Below, piece after piece: positions 63,001 to 64,000 of a stretch of DNA of 64,000 bases (position 1 is the first letter of the stretch; the number at the start of each line of letters is the position of its first letter). Source of the DNA: Pseudomonas sp. PA15(2017) (GTDB lineage: Bacteria; Pseudomonadota; Gammaproteobacteria; Pseudomonadales; Pseudomonadaceae); the NCBI RefSeq assembly GCF_001945395.1, contig NZ_MSXV01000054.1, forward strand, positions 18,375-82,374, in the 5' to 3' direction. The notes below the pieces were generated by a model. That model was not told the origin of the DNA. It ran no database searches and saw only the letters and a program-made list of their open reading frames with translations. Made by a program: the position numbers and the translations under genes.

Positions 63001-64000
63001 GCAGCACCATCATTCTCACCGGCGCCGGTGGCGTGCCGATCAATAGCGGCCCCATCACGGTTGGTGCCGATGGCAAGTGGAGCGTTATCCTGAGCCCGGC
63101 CCTGCCGGACGGCAGGCTGGTTACCGTGGTGGCCCGCGACACACTGGGCAATGAAAGCGCGCCAGCCAGCATCCTGATTGATGGTGTTGCACCGCTTGCC
63201 CCGGTGATCGCGCCGAGCAACGGCCAGGTCATTACCGGCACCGCCGAAGCTGGCAGCACCGTGACGATCAGAGCCGGGGGCACCGTGATCGGCACGGCGG
63301 AAGTCGCCGCCAACGGCAGTTGGACGTTCAATCCGGACAGCCCCCCAGGCAACGGCACCAGCATCACCGCGACGGCGACGGATGCCGCAGGCAACGTGAG
63401 TTCACCGTCGGCCGCCGTCACCATCGACACCCAGGCACCGCAGCCGCCCACACTACAACCCAGCAACGGCATCGTCCTGAGCGGCACGGCGGAGGCCGGC
63501 AGCACGGTGATCATCTCCGCTGTGGGCGGTGTCGTCATTGGTCAGGCGGTGGCCGATGGCAGCGGCAACTGGTCGTTCGTACCGCCAGTGGCCCTCACCA
63601 ATAATACCCAGGTCACCGTGGTGGCCCGGGATGCGGCCGGCAACACCAGCGCGGCGGCGAGCCTGGTGATCGACACCGTACCGCCTGCCGCTCCGGTCGT
63701 TCAGCCGAGCAATGGCGTGCTGCTCAGCGGTACGGCCGAAAGCGGCAGTACGGTGATCATCACCGGTCCGGGCGGCGTGGTCATAGCCGAAGTCGCGGTG
63801 GGCCCAGGCGATGCCTGGAGCTTTCCTGTCAGCACGCCCTTGCAGCATGGCGCGGTGATCAGCGTCAGCGCTCGTGACGCGGCGGGCAATACCGGCCTGG
63901 CCGCGACCATCATCATCGATGCGCTCGCCCCCGTCGCACCGACCATCGAGGTCACCAACGGCTTGGCGTTGCGCGGTACCGCCGAGGCGGGCAGTACGGT
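57027..64000 (+). CDS. Giant Bap-like adhesin with Ig-like repeats, partial (continues past window end)
   Basis: At least 2324 residues are encoded before the edge; no stop is reached. AGGGAG stands 8 nt before ATG at 57027. Residues 1-125 match the BapA-type N-terminal prefix domain (LIVQMHNGEVLRIGNFY) followed by a hydrophobic Gly/Ala-rich stretch (GGTLGLGTAAIIGGVAIVGG) and an acidic linker. There is no Sec signal, as expected for type I secretion. From about residue 190 the protein is a string of Ig-like repeats of about 82 residues (PSNGxxLSGTAEAGSTV... DANGNWSFTP... ARDAAGNTS), each closed by an Asp/Pro-rich junction. Such proteins mediate cell-cell adhesion and biofilm. The last part (expected RTX/T1SS signal) and the export genes lie outside the window. 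Confidence 0.93.
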   Translation, partial: MAVQAKVAPIGQQVAQATEQVVSNTLPLSESSHVALNIPPEAVTRYTREESDLIVQMHNGEVLRIGNFYAPAEQPSQLYLVGEEEQLVAVDLSQAAASDGILAASYASEGTLSGFTSLTSVAGAAGGTLGLGTAAIIGGVAIVGGVAVADEIDRRSDSGSNDGGSSQPPVDPVDNQPPAAATNLQLSQDSRFLTGNAEPNATVRVDVNGTPYTATADENGDFTIAFNSPLTGGETITVVVVDAAGNASTPATLNAPTVAQPSTVEPSNGEELSGSATSFSTITLMRPNGEVLAVTTADANGNWSWTPSPAWPDGTLIDIHTVAPGGFRPPVIRIVIDKTPPAAPTVEASNGAQLVGTAEANSTVKITINGNTVSVTAAADGTWSYQPGSTLPDTTSVTITATDRAGNVSPPTSLTIDGQAPNPPTVGNSNGTVFSGTAEAGSTVILSNANGVLGQTRVDANGNWHFTASPAIANGDEVSVVARDPAGNTSPPQTVVVDNALPNAPVFTTSNGTVISGTADAGSLVVVSANGAEIGRATAGPDGTWSITPSPAQPNGTVITAVASTSAGTSAAATLVIDAAQPLPPDVQPSNGTELSGTAEPGGKIILIYNNGDLIGQTVADADGNWNFIPTTALADGASIEVVVRDAAGNTSEPTAVQIDRTPPAAPQVEPSNGSVLSGSAEAGSTVVITGPGGIVLAEVLADGNGDWRFTPDAQLGNGTPLSITARDPAGNVSPPGTVVIDSQAPAAPTLNPTNGNLLSGTAEPGSTLIIRIGTSPATVVEVLADADGNWSHAPSEPLTNGTYLEISARDASGNESASTTGSIDAAAPATPVINPSNGGLLSGTAEPGSTITISMPGAPAQTTTTNADGIWTFTPATPIANGTSVTVTATDAAGNQSPTASQTVDTTLPASPTIEPSNGSQFGGTATAGALVVLTGPGGVALGQATADGNGNWTITPPTPQPNGTSVSATVVANGASSAPATTVTDNVAPPVPTLQPSNGSLLSGTAEAGSTVILTGPGGAVIGQAIADAQGNWSFQPATPLANATLVSASARDAAGNVIGTVSTTVDNLAPQAPVIQPSDGTRLAGTAEAGSTVIISDASGRVIGQATADANGSWSLTPSPALADNASLSVVARDAAGNTSAPASLTIDATAPSMPIIEPSNGIVLRGFAEPGSTVTLRDGDGNLIAATTAAADGTWSTTLTAQLPDGTRVTATATDATGNISPAASLTIDGVPPAAPAINPSNGTQLSGSAEPGSTVILSGANGAVLGQVSADAGGNWSFTPASALPNGTQVNAVARDAAGNTSASSGVTTDSVAPAAPTIVPSNGEQLSGTGEAGSLLIISVGGVVVGRVQVNAQSSWSFTPDTALADGAAVSIVARDPTGNQSAAVGITIDAMAPDTPTIQPSNGGLLRGSAEAGSTVILTGPGGVAIGQTTADANGNWSFTPPSPLLDGTQVNVVARDAAGNTSQPGSTVVDAQPPAAPTISPSSGSGALSGIADPDSTLSLTIGNAAPVIVQVNANGTWSYPINGQLANGTQVSVVARDALGNASPAAITTIDAQAPAAPVIDPSNGTQVTGTAEADSLITITGPNGFSQTTTADANGNWSITPASALPNGARLTVTATDGVGNQSPPASVTIDASLPPRPTIEPSNGGELSGTALASATVQLTDGTGAVIGQAVADGQGNWTFTPQTPLANGTTVNATITVAGLSSAPASTVVDGVAPDAPTIALSNGTQLSGSAEAGATVILTGSGGVSIGQVIADANGNWTFTPTPALADGLVVTAVARDAAGNSSGSATTTIDAQPPATPTIDASNGVRVTGTAEVGITVVVSDASGRVIGQTTAAADGTWTLSPSPALPNGTVVNAVARDTLGNASGSVSTTVDTVAPVAPTISPSNGVELSGTAEAGSTVLITGPGGATNGQVTADTAGTWSFKPSPALADSTEVTVVSRDAAGNTSPSASTVIDAQVPEHPTIEPSNGLTLSGTAAAGSTIILTGAGGVPINSGPITVGADGKWSVILSPALPDGRLVTVVARDTLGNESAPASILIDGVAPLAPVIAPSNGQVITGTAEAGSTVTIRAGGTVIGTAEVAANGSWTFNPDSPPGNGTSITATATDAAGNVSSPSAAVTIDTQAPQPPTLQPSNGIVLSGTAEAGSTVIISAVGGVVIGQAVADGSGNWSFVPPVALTNNTQVTVVARDAAGNTSAAASLVIDTVPPAAPVVQPSNGVLLSGTAESGSTVIITGPGGVVIAEVAVGPGDAWSFPVSTPLQHGAVISVSARDAAGNTGLAATIIIDALAPVAPTIEVTNGLALRGTAEAGST
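57822..64000 (+). repeat. Tandem repeats of about 245 bp in the adhesin gene
   Basis: The word (C)CCAGCAA(C/T)GGC, coding PSNG, recurs about every 245 bp; about 26 copies are present from 57822 to 63955, for example at 57822, 58068, about 58790, 59037, 60510, 62470 and 63705. Copies differ at many bases and some carry variants (PSDG, TNG), so the array is not recent but is open to copy-number change by recombination. Confidence 0.92.

Noticed and set aside
60245..63538. Long minus-strand frames opposite the adhesin repeats
   Set aside because: Periodic sequence on both strands gives open frames by chance; the plus strand carries the PSNG...ARDAAGN repeat and a good start.

Overview
The window is about 64 kb of high-GC chromosomal DNA from a Pseudomonas. 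The evidence is gene content and order: membrane PQQ glucose dehydrogenase, a trans-4-hydroxyproline catabolic cluster, chelatase / DAHP synthase / cobN / cobW in one neighbourhood, the pprA-fppA-pprB-tad-rcp-flp pilus locus, plpD, and hexR-zwf. The species cannot be fixed from this sequence alone.

Layout. 0.2-2.7 kb: gcd on the minus strand. 2.9-13.6 kb: hydroxyproline catabolism, with an AraC-type regulator, APC permease, Pyr2C-type reductase, 4-hydroxyproline 2-epimerase, Pyr4H2C deaminase, D-hydroxyproline dehydrogenase, alpha-ketoglutarate semialdehyde dehydrogenase and an MHS-type transporter. Together these would take hydroxyproline to alpha-ketoglutarate. 13.6-18.6 kb: a siderophore-uptake unit with a TonB receptor, an RhtX/FptX-type permease broken by a frameshift, a small unknown protein and a divergent PchR-like AraC regulator, with a Fur-like site between them. 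18.7-22.6 kb: an unknown protein, then a minus-strand run of chelatase ATPase (ChlI-like), VWA protein (ChlD-like) and an unusual leucine-rich-repeat/kinase fusion.

22.7-27 kb: a LOG-family hydrolase, then a class I DAHP synthase preceded by two small aromatic-rich leader peptides with a strong intrinsic terminator between them, then an ABC-F ATPase. 27-35 kb: cobalamin and cobalt genes. cobN and cobW run left; cbtB, cbtA, cobE and cobM run right. Each arm starts behind its own cobalamin riboswitch, and a structured MITE-like element of about 280 bp sits between the two riboswitches. 34.9-48.7 kb: the Flp/Tad pilus system with its PprAB two-component regulators, prepilin peptidase, secretion ATPase, platform proteins, secretin, pilin and a receiver-only response regulator. 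48.8-54 kb: an SF1 helicase with a C-terminal nuclease-like domain, and the patatin-type type Vd autotransporter PlpD. 54-56.5 kb: hexR divergent from zwf with a clear HexR operator; pgl and eda do not follow zwf.

57.0 kb to the end: the 5' part of a giant Bap-like adhesin made of Ig-like repeats of about 82 residues (about 26 copies in the window), running off the right edge. It lies behind an AT-rich intergenic region unlike the rest of the window. In P. aeruginosa PprB controls both Flp pili and a Bap adhesin, so the two surface systems here may be co-regulated; that is inference.

Best candidates for something little described: the tandem aromatic leader peptides ahead of DAHP synthase, the MITE between two opposed B12 riboswitches, the LRR-kinase tied to a chelatase operon, and the helicase-nuclease fusion.
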